From: Rikenellaceae bacterium
Lineage (GTDB): Bacteria; Bacteroidota; Bacteroidia; Bacteroidales; Rikenellaceae
NCBI GenBank assembly: GCA_902362705.1
Contig: CABIXK010000012.1
Span: 15,037 to 34,981 of the forward strand
DNA: 19,945 nt
Direction: 5' to 3'
Below, one piece after another: positions 6,861 to 14,089 of this stretch. Within the stretch, counting starts at the first letter, position 1. Every line of letters begins with the position of its first letter. The notes beneath the pieces were generated by a model. It made no database searches. It saw only the letters and a program-made list of their open reading frames with translations, and had not been told where the DNA came from. The position numbers were made by a program, and so were the translations under genes.

Positions 6861-7529
6861 ATGATGAAAACCAGAATGTTCTTTTTGCTTGTTATGGCCA
6901 TGTGCGGTATCGCGACGGCCGCGGCGCAGGAGAAGGACCGTGGTATTTTTCTCGAACTGAATGCCGGTTACAGCCGGAATACGTACGGTTGTCATGCCGT
7001 TGCGGGGACGTCCGGCGATTATACGATCGACTATGAGTTCGATGCGCATCGGGCCGGCGGCGGATTTGCGCTGCTCGCTCCGGCGGTCGGCTATCGTTTC
7101 GACGAGCGTTGGCAGGTCGGCGCATGGGCGCAGTTCGAACTGGAGAGCTATTATGCCAATTATACGGCCGTGGGCGCTTTTGCCCGATACGGATTCTTCA
7201 ATCGCAGGAAATGGAGTCTTTTCGTGGAGGGGCAGGTCTCTTGCTACATCCAGGGGGAGCACTTCCTGCCGGTCCCTGCGTCGATGATTCCCGAAGGCGG
7301 GCAGGTCAGGCTCAATGCCGACTTCGACAACCACTATGCTGAAGCAGGATTCACGTTCGGGGCCTCTTATGCGCTGACCCGGCGGCTGCGTGCGCAGGTG
7401 CGTTATCTCTACCTGGGCTATAGCGGGGCCCCTGCCTTCCACCGTTCGGGCGGCTGCTGGGGCGACGGCGAATTCGTGCTCGATGCGGGGTGGAATCGCC
7501 TGCAGGTCGGCCTGCAATACACCTTCTGA
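6861..7529 (+). CDS. Outer-membrane beta-barrel protein (intact paralogue)
   Basis: A 222-residue exported protein. The signal peptide is MMKTRMFFLLVMAMCGIATAAAQ, likely cut after AAA-Q; start at ATG 6861 or the adjacent ATG 6864. The mature part has about eight amphipathic strands (FLELNAGYSR, AVGYRFDERWQVGAWAQFEL, YTAVGAFARYGFF, LSLF-type strands, YAEAGFTFGASYAL, LRAQVRYLYLGYS) and ends in LQYTF, as expected for insertion by the BAM machinery. It starts nine bases after its paralogue and most likely shares its transcript with the C10 peptidase. Function is unknown. A structural or surface partner of the peptidase is possible; small beta-barrel inhibitors accompany some C10 peptidases, but these look like membrane barrels. 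Confidence 0.82.
   Translation: MMKTRMFFLLVMAMCGIATAAAQEKDRGIFLELNAGYSRNTYGCHAVAGTSGDYTIDYEFDAHRAGGGFALLAPAVGYRFDERWQVGAWAQFELESYYANYTAVGAFARYGFFNRRKWSLFVEGQVSCYIQGEHFLPVPASMIPEGGQVRLNADFDNHYAEAGFTFGASYALTRRLRAQVRYLYLGYSGAPAFHRSGGCWGDGEFVLDAGWNRLQVGLQYTF
7446..7528 (+). repeat. 3'-end repeat shared by the two barrel genes, copy 2
   Basis: Second copy of the repeat at 6768-6850. It encodes RSGGCWGDGEFVLDAGWNRL and the final strand. Confidence 0.8.
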
Positions 7530-7639
7530 CGGCGGCCGTGGTCGGCGCAGGCCCCGCGTGCGCAGGCCGTGCGGGCGGCCGCAGAGGCGTATCGGGTCGC
7601 TTTTCTCGCGCCGGAGGGTGGAAATTCGTTTTTTTTGAC

Positions 7640-7647
7640 TACCTTTG
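7640..7647 (+). promoter_or_regulatory. -7 promoter box TACCTTTG for tRNA-Gln
   Basis: Exact TAnnTTTG match, 21 bases upstream of the tRNA 5' end, preceded by a T-run at 7629-7636. Confidence 0.75.
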
Positions 7648-7668
7648 CACCGCTTACGAGCACCGGAT

Positions 7669-7739
7669 TGAACTGTGGTGTAATGGTAACACAGCAGATT
7701 TTGGTTCTGTCGTTCTGGGTTCGAGTCCCGGCAGTTCAA
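7669..7739 (+). tRNA. tRNA-Gln (anticodon TTG)
   Basis: A complete cloverleaf. The acceptor stem pairs TGAACTG (7669-7675) with CAGTTCA (7732-7738), with discriminator A 7739. The D-arm region contains TAATGGTAAC. The anticodon stem GCAGA/TCTGT encloses loop TTTTGGT with anticodon TTG, which reads CAA/CAG for glutamine. The T arm contains GGTTCGAGTCCC. No CCA is encoded, as often in Bacteroidetes. It has its own promoter and a hairpin terminator directly after it. Confidence 0.95.
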
Positions 7740-7742
7740 CGC

Positions 7743-7783
7743 AAACGAGCGGTTATCCTCCAAAGGATAACCGCTCGTTTTGC
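7743..7783. terminator. Strong bidirectional terminator after tRNA-Gln
   Basis: A perfect 16-bp stem, AAACGAGCGGTTATCC (7743-7758) with its complement at 7765-7780, a six-base loop, and T-rich or A-rich flanks on both sides. It ends the tRNA transcript on the plus strand and nrdDG on the minus strand; nrdG stops at 7803. Confidence 0.9.
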
Positions 7784-7802
7784 ATTGCCGGGGCGGTCCG
7801 GC

Positions 7803-8294
7803 CTATGAAGCGTCGAAGAGGTGCAGGGCCCCGATGTCGATGATCCGCTGGTTGGCGCTGCCGCGGAACGGCAGCGAGAGGTCGCGCAGCGCCTCGACGT
7901 AGGGCCCGTCGACCAGCGTGTCGATCCACCGCAGGCACTCGCGCCGCAGCGGGTGGGCCAGACACTCCTCGAGCGTGTAGCCCGTGTAGCACCAGATGTC
8001 GGCCCCCGTGCGCTCCTTGAGCCGGCGGAGGAACGCCGCCATCGCGTCGGGCCGCAGCAGCGGGTCGCCGCCGCTGAGGGTCACCCCGTCGAGCAGCGGG
8101 TTGCCGGCGATCTGGCGGCAGATGCGCTCGAAAAGCGCCTCGTCGAGCGCCTCGCCCCCGTGCGGATCGTGGCTCTGGGGGTTGTGGCACCCCGGGCAGC
8201 GGTGGGCGCACCCCGCGAAGTAGATCGCGTAGCGCAGGCCGTAGCCGTCGGCGATGGTCTCGGGCGAGATGCCGAGGATGCGCAGCGGCTCCAT
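7803..8294 (-). CDS. nrdG: Anaerobic ribonucleotide reductase activating enzyme
   Basis: A 163-residue radical SAM enzyme that installs the glycyl radical on NrdD, using S-adenosylmethionine and a [4Fe-4S] cluster. The cluster motif CAHRCPGC (Cys29, Cys33, Cys36) is the CxxxCxxC form. TLSGGDPLL near residues 72-80 is the SAM-binding GGDPL motif, and DIWCYTGYTLEE near 99-110 is typical of the NrdG/PflA branch. Length agrees with other NrdG proteins. It starts three bases after the nrdD stop, so the two are co-transcribed and under the riboswitch upstream of nrdD. Cytosolic; acts only without oxygen. Confidence 0.95.
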   Translation of the reverse strand: MEPLRILGISPETIADGYGLRYAIYFAGCAHRCPGCHNPQSHDPHGGEALDEALFERICRQIAGNPLLDGVTLSGGDPLLRPDAMAAFLRRLKERTGADIWCYTGYTLEECLAHPLRRECLRWIDTLVDGPYVEALRDLSLPFRGSANQRIIDIGALHLFDAS

Positions 8295-8297
8295 CGG

Positions 8298-10685
8298 CTA
8301 ACGGTGTTTCACGCGGTCGCGCTCCTCGGCCTGCTTGGCCGAGTTCCACGACTCGAGGCTGCCTGTCAGATAGCCCGTGATGCGGCGCATGCGCGAGATG
8401 TTCTCCGAGCCGCACACCGGGCACTTCGAGTAGATCACGCCCCGGTAGCCGCACTTGCGGCAGGTGTCGATGGGGTGGTTGATCGACCCGTAGCCGATAC
8501 CCGAGTCGTTCATCAGCTTGACAATCTTGAGGATCGCCACGGGGTTCTTCTTCGCCTCGCCGTCGAGCTCGACATAGGTGATGTGGCCGCCGCGCGTGAT
8601 GGCGTGGAACGGCGCCTCGAGGCGGATCTTCTCGGCGATGGTCACCGGCTCGCGCACGTCGACGTGGAACGAGTTGACGTAGTAGTCGCGGTCCGTGACG
8701 CCCGGGATCTCGCCGTAGCGCTTGCGGTCCATGCGGGTGAAGCGGCCGCTGAGCCCCTCGGCCGGGGTGGCCAGCACCGAGTAGTTGAGGCCGTACTTGG
8801 CCTTGTATTCGTCTACTACGCGGTTCATCGTCAGCACGGCGTCGTAGAGCGTCTGCCACGCCTCTTTCGAGCGGGCGTGCCCCTCGCCGTAGATGGCCAC
8901 CATGGCGTTGTGGCCGCCGATGAAGCCGATACCCAGCGTGCCGTGCTTCAGCACGTCGCCCACTTCGTCGTTGGGCTGCAACGCGCCGCCGCCCTTCCAC
9001 ACGTCGTTCGACATCATGAAGGGGAACTGCCGCGCCAGGGCCGTGCGCTGGAAGCGGTAGCGCTCGTAGAGCTGCTCGGCGATCATCGAGGCGGTGCGGT
9101 GCACCGACTCGAGGAAGATCGCGCGCGCCTCCTTGCGGATCGTGTGCTTGTCGCCGTCGGGGATCAGCTCCGAGGCCTCGCGCATCGCCTCGATGGCCAG
9201 GCGCGGGAGGTTCATCGAGGTGAACGAGAGGTTGCCGCGGCCCCACGACGACTTCTCGCCGTGGAGGTTCTCGAACACGCGCGTGCGGCAGCCCATCGTC
9301 GCCACCTCGTAGCGGAAGCGGTCGGGGTCGTCGGCGCGCCACTTCTCGTTGAGGTTGAACGGCGCATCGAGGAACATGAAGTTGGGGAAGAGCGCCACCG
9401 AGGTGGTGCGGCACGCCTCGATCAGCAGGTCGAAGTTGGGGGTCGAGAACTTCACCTCGCCCGCCAGCGCGCGGTCGAAATCCTTCACGGCCAGCTCGTA
9501 GTCGGCCTCCGACCACGAGATGCCCTCCTTGATCTTGAAGATCTGGATCGGGAAGACGGGCACCTCGCCGTGGCCCAGCCCCTCGACGGTGGCCGAGAGC
9601 AGCTCGCGGATGACCATGCGCCCCTCGGGCGAGGAGTCGGTGCCGTAGTTGACCGAGCTGAAGACCACCTGGTTGCCGCCGCGCGAGTGCATGGTGTTGA
9701 GGTTGTGGATGAAGCCCTCCATGGCCTGGTGCGTCTCGCGGCGCGTGGCGTCGTAGGCCTGCCGCCAGATGCCGCGCATGTCGGCGTCGGCGATCTCCAG
9801 TCCAGCGCAGCGCAGCGCAGCGAAGAGCGCGCCCACCGCCTCGTCGCACGGCTCGATGGTGGCGACGTGCTCGGCGACGAGCTGCTTGAACGCCTTGCGG
9901 TCGGGCGCCTCGATGCCCCGCAGGCCGCACAGGAAGAGCGTCATGTCGACCACGTGCTTGCGGAAGGTCTTCAGCACGCCCGGGGCCATGAAGTGGTCGA
10001 AGGCCGGGATCGACTGTCCGCCGTGCTGCTCGTTCTGGTTGGTCTGGAAGACGATCGTGGCCAGCGTGGCGTAGCTCTGCACCGACTGGGGCGAGCGCAC
10101 GGATCCGTTCTTGGTCGAGAAGCCCCGCTCGTAGATGTCGCCCAGGTCGTACTGGATGCAGGTGGTGGTCTTGGTGGGGTAGTAGTCGAGGTCGTGGATG
10201 TGGATCGAGCCGTCGCGGTGGGCGCGGCCGTGGCGCACGCCCACCAGATACTTCAGGGCGTAGTCCTTGGTGATCTCGGAGGCGAAGGTCATCATCTGCC
10301 CCGCGGGCGTGTGCGACGACATGTTGGCGTTCGACAGGTTGATGTCGTTGCGCTCCACGGTGACGATGCCGTCCATCACCCCCTTGATCTGTGAGCGGCG
10401 GTCGCGCTCGACGTTGCGCCACTCGCGGTAGATGATGTAGCGCTTGGCGATCGAGGGGTTGTGCTGCATGAGCCGCTCCTCGACCATGTCCTGGATCTGC
10501 TCGACCGAGATCTCCTCGGTGGCTATGGAGGCGGCGATGTCCTCGGCGATGCGGTCGATCGTCTGCCGTTCGTTGTCGATGCCGCCGGCGCGGTAGGCCT
10601 TGGTGATGGCGCCGACGATCTTGTCGAGCGAGAAGGCTTCGCGTTTGCCGTCGCGCTTGATGATGGAAATCCGTGCGTAGTCCAT
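8298..10685 (-). CDS. nrdD: Anaerobic (class III) ribonucleoside-triphosphate reductase
   Basis: A 795-residue glycyl-radical enzyme that reduces ribonucleoside triphosphates to deoxy forms for DNA synthesis under anaerobiosis. An N-terminal ATP-cone (about residues 5-95, starting ISIIKRDGKREAFSLDKIVGAI) gives allosteric control. The C-terminus has the four zinc cysteines Cys742, Cys745, Cys755 and Cys758, and the radical glycine Gly771 in RRITGYLTG. Length is normal. ATG 10685 is the first start after the riboswitch. The gene is preceded by a 179-base cobalamin riboswitch on the same strand, implying that adenosylcobalamin lowers its expression. Its partner nrdG follows after three bases. 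No truncation or missing residues seen. Confidence 0.96.
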   Translation of the reverse strand: MDYARISIIKRDGKREAFSLDKIVGAITKAYRAGGIDNERQTIDRIAEDIAASIATEEISVEQIQDMVEERLMQHNPSIAKRYIIYREWRNVERDRRSQIKGVMDGIVTVERNDINLSNANMSSHTPAGQMMTFASEITKDYALKYLVGVRHGRAHRDGSIHIHDLDYYPTKTTTCIQYDLGDIYERGFSTKNGSVRSPQSVQSYATLATIVFQTNQNEQHGGQSIPAFDHFMAPGVLKTFRKHVVDMTLFLCGLRGIEAPDRKAFKQLVAEHVATIEPCDEAVGALFAALRCAGLEIADADMRGIWRQAYDATRRETHQAMEGFIHNLNTMHSRGGNQVVFSSVNYGTDSSPEGRMVIRELLSATVEGLGHGEVPVFPIQIFKIKEGISWSEADYELAVKDFDRALAGEVKFSTPNFDLLIEACRTTSVALFPNFMFLDAPFNLNEKWRADDPDRFRYEVATMGCRTRVFENLHGEKSSWGRGNLSFTSMNLPRLAIEAMREASELIPDGDKHTIRKEARAIFLESVHRTASMIAEQLYERYRFQRTALARQFPFMMSNDVWKGGGALQPNDEVGDVLKHGTLGIGFIGGHNAMVAIYGEGHARSKEAWQTLYDAVLTMNRVVDEYKAKYGLNYSVLATPAEGLSGRFTRMDRKRYGEIPGVTDRDYYVNSFHVDVREPVTIAEKIRLEAPFHAITRGGHITYVELDGEAKKNPVAILKIVKLMNDSGIGYGSINHPIDTCRKCGYRGVIYSKCPVCGSENISRMRRITGYLTGSLESWNSAKQAEERDRVKHR

Positions 10686-10709
10686 GGATTATATATATGT
10701 AAGGGTTTC

Positions 10710-10744
10710 ACAATCGGCCCGTTTCCCCGCAGGCCGCACATTGT
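10710..10744 (-). promoter_or_regulatory. Hairpin between the riboswitch aptamer and nrdD
   Basis: On the minus strand, ACAAT pairs with ATTGT and CGGCC with GGCCG around a GC-rich loop, directly after the aptamer and 25 bases before the nrdD ATG. No T-run follows, so it looks more like a structural part of the expression platform than an intrinsic terminator. Confidence 0.5.
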
Positions 10745-10746
10745 AT

Positions 10747-10925
10747 CCGCAAAGGCAGGTCTTCTGACTCGCGCCGACCCGCAGGCGGCCTTCCCGCCCT
10801 CCGACGGAGGACAGTGGCGTGGGGAGCCTGCGGCATGGGGCGCTCACAGCAGCGGGAACTGTCCGGGATTCGCACCCGATTCCCTCTTATCCCCGACCCC
10901 GGACGGGGCGCGGATACCTTTGCGG
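10747..10925 (-). promoter_or_regulatory. Cobalamin riboswitch upstream of nrdDG
   Basis: The minus strand shows the conserved order of a B12 riboswitch. The 5' P1 strand CCGCAAAGG (complement of 10917-10925) pairs perfectly over nine bases with the 3' strand (10747-10755). Between them lie the AGAGGGAAT...GGTGCGAATCC block (about 10865-10888), the ACAGTTCCCGCTGCTGTGAG core (about 10845-10864), GCCACTGTCC (10809-10818) and the closing AGTCAGAAGACCTGCC box (10754-10769). The aptamer ends 61 bases upstream of the nrdD start. A weak promoter AATCTTTG (one mismatch) lies at 10929-10936. Adenosylcobalamin or a related corrinoid would be the ligand, and repression the expected outcome. Confidence 0.93.
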
Positions 10926-11025
10926 TTACAAAGATTCTCTTTTTCGGGCGACAAAACAAGCGCGCGCGGGCGAAGTTTTCAACATTTTATCAATCGCCGT
11001 CCCAACTCCTTCGCAGAGAATGTCG

Positions 11026-11033
11026 TATATTTG
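11026..11033 (+). promoter_or_regulatory. -7 promoter box TATATTTG
   Basis: Exact TAnnTTTG match, 20 bases upstream of the TSCPD gene and divergent from the nrdDG riboswitch. Confidence 0.7.
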
Positions 11034-11053
11034 CGGCGTAATTTTCGTACATC

Positions 11054-11305
11054 ATGACACGACACATCACCCACACCTGCCAGGGCACCTGCTCGCGGCA
11101 GATCGACATCGAGCTCGACGAGCAGGGCACGATCCTCTCGGTCGCCTTCGCGGGCGGCTGCCACGGCAACACGCAGGGCATCGCGGCGCTCGTGCGCGGC
11201 ATGCGCGCCGAGGAGGCCGCCGAGCGTCTGGGCGGCATCGACTGCCGCGGCAAGGGCACCTCGTGCCCCGACCAGCTCTCCCGGGCGCTGCGCGAGGCGC
11301 TCTGA
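11054..11305 (+). CDS. Stand-alone TSCPD domain protein (TIGR03905-like)
   Basis: An 83-residue protein equivalent to the TSCPD domain at the C-terminus of adenosylcobalamin-dependent class II ribonucleotide reductases (NrdJ). Five cysteines are visible: Cys9 and Cys13 (TCQGTC), Cys36 (GGCHGNTQGI), Cys64 and Cys71 (GTSCPDQL). In the large enzymes this domain probably binds metal or relays thiols; the role of the free-standing form is unknown. It is transcribed divergently from nrdDG with 368 bases between the start codons, which hints at a link to deoxynucleotide synthesis. That link is inference. Confidence 0.88.
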   Translation: MTRHITHTCQGTCSRQIDIELDEQGTILSVAFAGGCHGNTQGIAALVRGMRAEEAAERLGGIDCRGKGTSCPDQLSRALREAL

Positions 11306-11372
11306 GGCCCGCGTGGCGCTCCCTGCGGGCGCGAAAACGTCGCATACGGTCGCACCCGCGGGTTTCGGCGCG

Positions 11373-11380
11373 AATCTTGC
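11373..11380 (+). promoter_or_regulatory. Possible weak -7 box AATCTTGC
   Basis: Two or more mismatches to TAnnTTTG, 37 bases before the GlsB-family start. It is the only candidate I see in the 112-base gap. Confidence 0.25.
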
Positions 11381-11417
11381 ACGGAGGTCTTTCGTCAAAC
11401 CACTAAAACGAAAGACT

Positions 11418-11681
11418 ATGTATTTCTTATGGTATCTTCTGATCGGTCTGGCGGCCGGATGGATCGCCAACCTCATCGTCAAGGGCAACGGCTCGGGACT
11501 CATCATCAACCTGGTCGTGGGCCTCATCGGCGGCCTGCTGGGCGGCTGGATCTTCTCGCTCTTCGGCGTGGTCGCCGTGGGCACGGTCGGCAGCCTGCTC
11601 ACCTCGATCCTCGGCGCCGTGGTGCTGCTCTGGATCGTGTCGCTCATCACTTCGCGTAACAACAAAAAAATCGTAAGATAA
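11418..11681 (+). CDS. GlsB/YeaQ/YmgE family stress-response membrane protein
   Basis: An 87-residue protein of the transglycosylase-associated (YeaQ/YmgE/GlsB) family: very small inner-membrane proteins linked to general stress responses, with no proven enzymatic activity. Three hydrophobic segments are visible (YFLWYLLIGLAAGWIANLIV; LIINLVVGLIGGLLGGWIFSLFGV; VGSLLTSILGAVVLLWIVSLI), with the glycine-rich GLIGGLLGGW typical of the family. ATG 11418 gives the usual family length; the upstream in-frame ATG 11313 would add a non-hydrophobic leader and is rejected. The next gene begins one base after its stop. Confidence 0.9.
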   Translation: MYFLWYLLIGLAAGWIANLIVKGNGSGLIINLVVGLIGGLLGGWIFSLFGVVAVGTVGSLLTSILGAVVLLWIVSLITSRNNKKIVR

Positions 11682-11682
11682 T

Positions 11683-11994
11683 ATGGACAAGCAGAAGATC
11701 GACAAGACGATAGACAAGGCGGCCGACAAGACCAAGCACGTCATGGACAAGGCCGTGGACAAGATCGAGAGCGCCAAGCGGAGCGCCGAGAAGACGGGCG
11801 AGAAGCTCCGCGAGAAGGCCGACCGCGTGGCCGAGAAGGCCGGAGAGGAGGCCCGCACGGCGGGCGACAAGCTCCGCGACGCCGGCGCCCGCATCAAGGA
11901 GTCGGCCCGCGAGGGCGTGCTCAAGGCGACCGAGAAGGTCGAGGAGGCGGTGGTCGCCACCGCAGACAAGATTCGCGAAAAGATGGCCAAGTAG
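11683..11994 (+). CDS. LEA-like / YtxH-like charged helical protein
   Basis: A 103-residue, almost entirely Lys/Glu/Asp/Ala protein with quasi-repeats of 11 residues (DKTIDKAADKTKHVMDKAVDK, EKADRVAEKAGEEARTAGDK), predicted to form one long amphipathic helix. Composition resembles late-embryogenesis-abundant (LEA) and YtxH-type stress proteins that are disordered or bind membranes. There are no cysteines, signal peptide or membrane segment. It sits one base after the GlsB-family gene, supporting a shared stress operon. Such low-complexity proteins give weak homology, so the family call is by character rather than by motif. Confidence 0.75.
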   Translation: MDKQKIDKTIDKAADKTKHVMDKAVDKIESAKRSAEKTGEKLREKADRVAEKAGEEARTAGDKLRDAGARIKESAREGVLKATEKVEEAVVATADKIREKMAK

Positions 11995-12012
11995 GAGCCG
12001 ATTTTTCCGAAA

Positions 12013-12042
12013 GACGAGGGGGTCCCGCGGGGCCTCCTCGTC
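12013..12042 (+). terminator. Probable terminator hairpin
   Basis: GACGAGG...CCTCGTC stem (12013-12042) extended by GC pairs, 19 bases after the stress operon. The T-run after it is poor (GCGTTTC), so termination may be weak. Confidence 0.45.
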
Positions 12043-12156
12043 GCGTTTCGGGCGCGGGGGCTGCTCGTCGCCCGTCGCTCGCCGCCGGAAAACGGGCCTG
12101 CGGGCCCCGCCGGGCGGGCGGGTGCGAAAAAATTTGGTTTTGCCCGCCGCATGCAC

Positions 12157-12164
12157 TATCTTTG
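12157..12164 (+). promoter_or_regulatory. -7 promoter box TATCTTTG for nusB
   Basis: Exact TAnnTTTG match, 28 bases before the nusB ATG. TTTG at 12133-12136, about 20 bases upstream, fits a -33 element. Confidence 0.8.
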
Positions 12165-12192
12165 CCCCTCGATTCAAACGGTTCTATAAGAT

Positions 12193-13128
12193 ATGTTGAG
12201 CAGAAGATTACTTCGCGTGAAGGTCGTCAAAGCGTTGTTCGCCCACCTCAAGTCGGGCGCCGACAACATGATCGCCTCGGAAAAGACGCTTTTGAGTTCG
12301 GTGGACAAAGCCTACGATCTCTATTTCCAGATGATGACCCTCCCGGTCGAACTGGCCCGCTATGCCGAACAGCGGCAGGAGCTGGCCCGCCAGAAGAAGC
12401 TGCCGACTTTCGAGGACCTCAATCCCAATACCAAGTTCGTCGACAACGCTGTCGTGCGCCTGATCTCGCAGAGCGACGCGGTGAACGACCGCGTGGCCGC
12501 GCGCAAGCTGGGCTGGACGACCCAGCCCGACCTCATCCGCACGCTCTACGGCTGGATGACCGGGAGCGACTGGTACGCCGAGTACATGCAGGCCGCCGAG
12601 CGTTCGTTCGACGACGACCGCCGGTTCATGGAGACCCTCTTCACCCGCCTGCAGGAGTGCGAGGCGCTGGACGAGGCGCTCGAGGAGCTCTCGCTCATGT
12701 GGACCGACGACCTGCCCTATATCGTGGTGATGATCCTGCGCACGCTCTCGTCGCTGCGCCCCTCGCACACCGAGCTGCGCGTGCCGCCCCAGTTCAAGAG
12801 CGAGGAGGACCCCGCTTTCCTGAAGACCCTCTTCGAGAAGTCGCTGGTGGGCTACGACGCCAACCAGGAATACATCGAGCGTTTCACGGCCAACTGGGAT
12901 ATCGAGCGCATCGTTTTCATGGACAACCTGATCCTCTCGACGGCGATGACCGAGCTGGTGGCCTTCCCGTCGATCCCGGTCAAGGTGACCCTCGACGAAT
13001 ACATCGAGCTGTCGAAGTACTACTCGACCCCCGGCAGCAGCACCTTCATCAACGGCGTGCTCGACAAGATCGTCGAGGCGCTCACGGCCGAGGGGCGCAT
13101 CCGCAAGGCGGGCCGCGGTCTGATCTGA
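12193..13128 (+). CDS. nusB: Transcription antitermination factor NusB (long Bacteroidetes form)
   Basis: A 311-residue NusB homologue. The classical NusB fold is in the C-terminal part: FTANWDIERIVFMDNLILSTAMTELVAFPSIPVKVTLDEYIELSKYYSTPGSSTFINGVLDKI at about residues 235-297. It matches the helix that binds boxA RNA with NusE and the family C-terminus. The N-terminal region opens with the NusB-like MLSRRLLRVKVVKALFAHLKS and is followed by a long insertion, typical of Bacteroidetes NusB, which is about twice the E. coli length. Role: antitermination of rRNA operons, cytosolic. A DUF1573 gene and yajC follow, an arrangement common in Bacteroidetes. Confidence 0.93.
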   Translation: MLSRRLLRVKVVKALFAHLKSGADNMIASEKTLLSSVDKAYDLYFQMMTLPVELARYAEQRQELARQKKLPTFEDLNPNTKFVDNAVVRLISQSDAVNDRVAARKLGWTTQPDLIRTLYGWMTGSDWYAEYMQAAERSFDDDRRFMETLFTRLQECEALDEALEELSLMWTDDLPYIVVMILRTLSSLRPSHTELRVPPQFKSEEDPAFLKTLFEKSLVGYDANQEYIERFTANWDIERIVFMDNLILSTAMTELVAFPSIPVKVTLDEYIELSKYYSTPGSSTFINGVLDKIVEALTAEGRIRKAGRGLI

Positions 13129-13133
13129 GGCCG

Positions 13134-13565
13134 ATGCTCCGCGTAGGATTGCTCTGTTGCGCGTGCGCGGCCGCCGTCGCCTGCGGGGGCGGGCGCACTG
13201 CGCCGTCGGCCCCGCAGGCGCTGCCCCGCGGCGCCCGGGTCGTGGCCGTGACCGATTCGCTGCTCGCGGCGGGCGGGTGCGACACGCTGCGCTTCGGCCG
13301 CCTGCGCTCGGGCGAGATCGCCCGCAAGCGGCTCTGGATCGAGAACCGCACGCAGCGTGCGGTGGCGCTGCTCTCCTACGAGCGCACGTGCGGCTGCACG
13401 ACCCTCGGCTTCGACTCCGAGCCGCTGCCTCCGGGCGCCCTGCGCGAGGTGGAGGTCACTTTCGACTCGCGCGGCGAGCAGGGGTGGCAGCTCAAGCTCG
13501 TGGAGTTGCGTCTGGCCGGTGCGGCGCGGAATTTGCGCCTCGTGGTCGAGGCCGAGGTCGAGTGA
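13134..13565 (+). CDS. DUF1573 domain lipoprotein
   Basis: A 143-residue protein five bases after the nusB stop. The signal peptide MLRVGLLCCACAAAVAC ends in a lipobox-like AVAC, so it is likely an outer-membrane or periplasmic lipoprotein. The rest is one DUF1573 domain, an Ig-like fold of unknown function that is abundant in Bacteroidetes: ITRUE-type framework RLWIENRTQRAVALLSYERTCGCTTLGFDSEPLPPGALREVEVTFDSRG. The paired cysteines in TCGCTT are typical of the family. It lies between nusB and yajC as in many Bacteroidetes genomes. Confidence 0.87.
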   Translation: MLRVGLLCCACAAAVACGGGRTAPSAPQALPRGARVVAVTDSLLAAGGCDTLRFGRLRSGEIARKRLWIENRTQRAVALLSYERTCGCTTLGFDSEPLPPGALREVEVTFDSRGEQGWQLKLVELRLAGAARNLRLVVEAEVE

Positions 13566-13590
13566 CGCTTGCTTTTCCGGCAATAATTCG

Positions 13591-13598
13591 TATCTTGC
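13591..13598 (+). promoter_or_regulatory. Variant -7 box TATCTTGC before yajC
   Basis: Close to TAnnTTTG (one base shorter in the T-run), 38 bases before the yajC ATG. yajC could also be read from the nusB promoter. Confidence 0.4.
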
Positions 13599-13636
13599 GG
13601 CTCCGAACCGATTACAAACCTTAAACGCATAACGAA

Positions 13637-13954
13637 ATGATTCAATTTCTTCAGGCTCCCGTGCAGCCTCAGCCGGGCTTCATGCAGCAGTACAGCTTCA
13701 TTATCATGATCGGCCTGATGGTCCTGGCCATGTGGTTGCTCATGTGGCGACCCGAGGCCAAGCGCCGCAAGCAGATGCAGGCCTTCCGCGACGGTCTCAA
13801 GAAGGGCGACAAGATCATCACCGCCGGGGGTATCTACGGCGTGGTGAAGGAGGTCAAGGAGACCACGCTGCTGATCGAGGTCGACGGCGACGTGACGCTG
13901 CGTATCGACAAGAACATGGTCGTGGCCGACAACTCCGACCTGCAGAAGCGATAG
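13637..13954 (+). CDS. yajC: Preprotein translocase subunit YajC
   Basis: A 105-residue inner-membrane protein that associates with SecDF and the SecYEG translocon. A single N-terminal membrane segment is visible (SFIIMIGLMVLAMWLLMW, about residues 20-37), then the conserved cytoplasmic RPEAKRRKQMQAFRDGLKKGDKIITAGGIYGVVKEVKETTLLIEVDGDVTLRIDKNMV. Length and motif order are normal. It is the last gene of the nusB cluster, 71 bases after the DUF1573 stop, and is followed directly by an intrinsic terminator. Confidence 0.95.
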   Translation: MIQFLQAPVQPQPGFMQQYSFIIMIGLMVLAMWLLMWRPEAKRRKQMQAFRDGLKKGDKIITAGGIYGVVKEVKETTLLIEVDGDVTLRIDKNMVVADNSDLQKR

Positions 13955-13981
13955 AGAGGGCCCCGCTGGTCCCGATCCGAT

Positions 13982-14013
13982 GCCGCATCCCGACGACGGG
14001 GTGCGGCTTTTTT
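13982..14013 (+). terminator. Intrinsic terminator after yajC
   Basis: GCCGCA-CCC stem (13982-13991) pairs with the GGGTGCGGC side ending at 14007, followed by six T residues. Confidence 0.88.
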
Positions 14014-14089
14014 GCGGGTTTTCGGGTTTCCGGGCGGGGCCGGCGCCCGGCTATGAGCCGGGATTTTATTCGTTCTCGGACGCAGCCAG

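Noticed and set aside
4783..7529. Toxin-inhibitor pair (C10 peptidase with staphostatin-like inhibitor)
   Set aside because: The downstream proteins have signal peptide or export features and outer-membrane barrel strands ending in an aromatic residue, unlike cytosolic or periplasmic inhibitors; kept only as a remote possibility.
6213..7763. 516-codon open frame on the minus strand
   Set aside because: Runs antisense through both barrel genes and the tRNA; no domain seen.
7821..10394. 857-codon open frame on the plus strand
   Set aside because: It lies antisense to nrdD/nrdG, which have complete motifs. High GC makes long shadow frames; the product is Arg/Ala/Val/His-rich and low-complexity.
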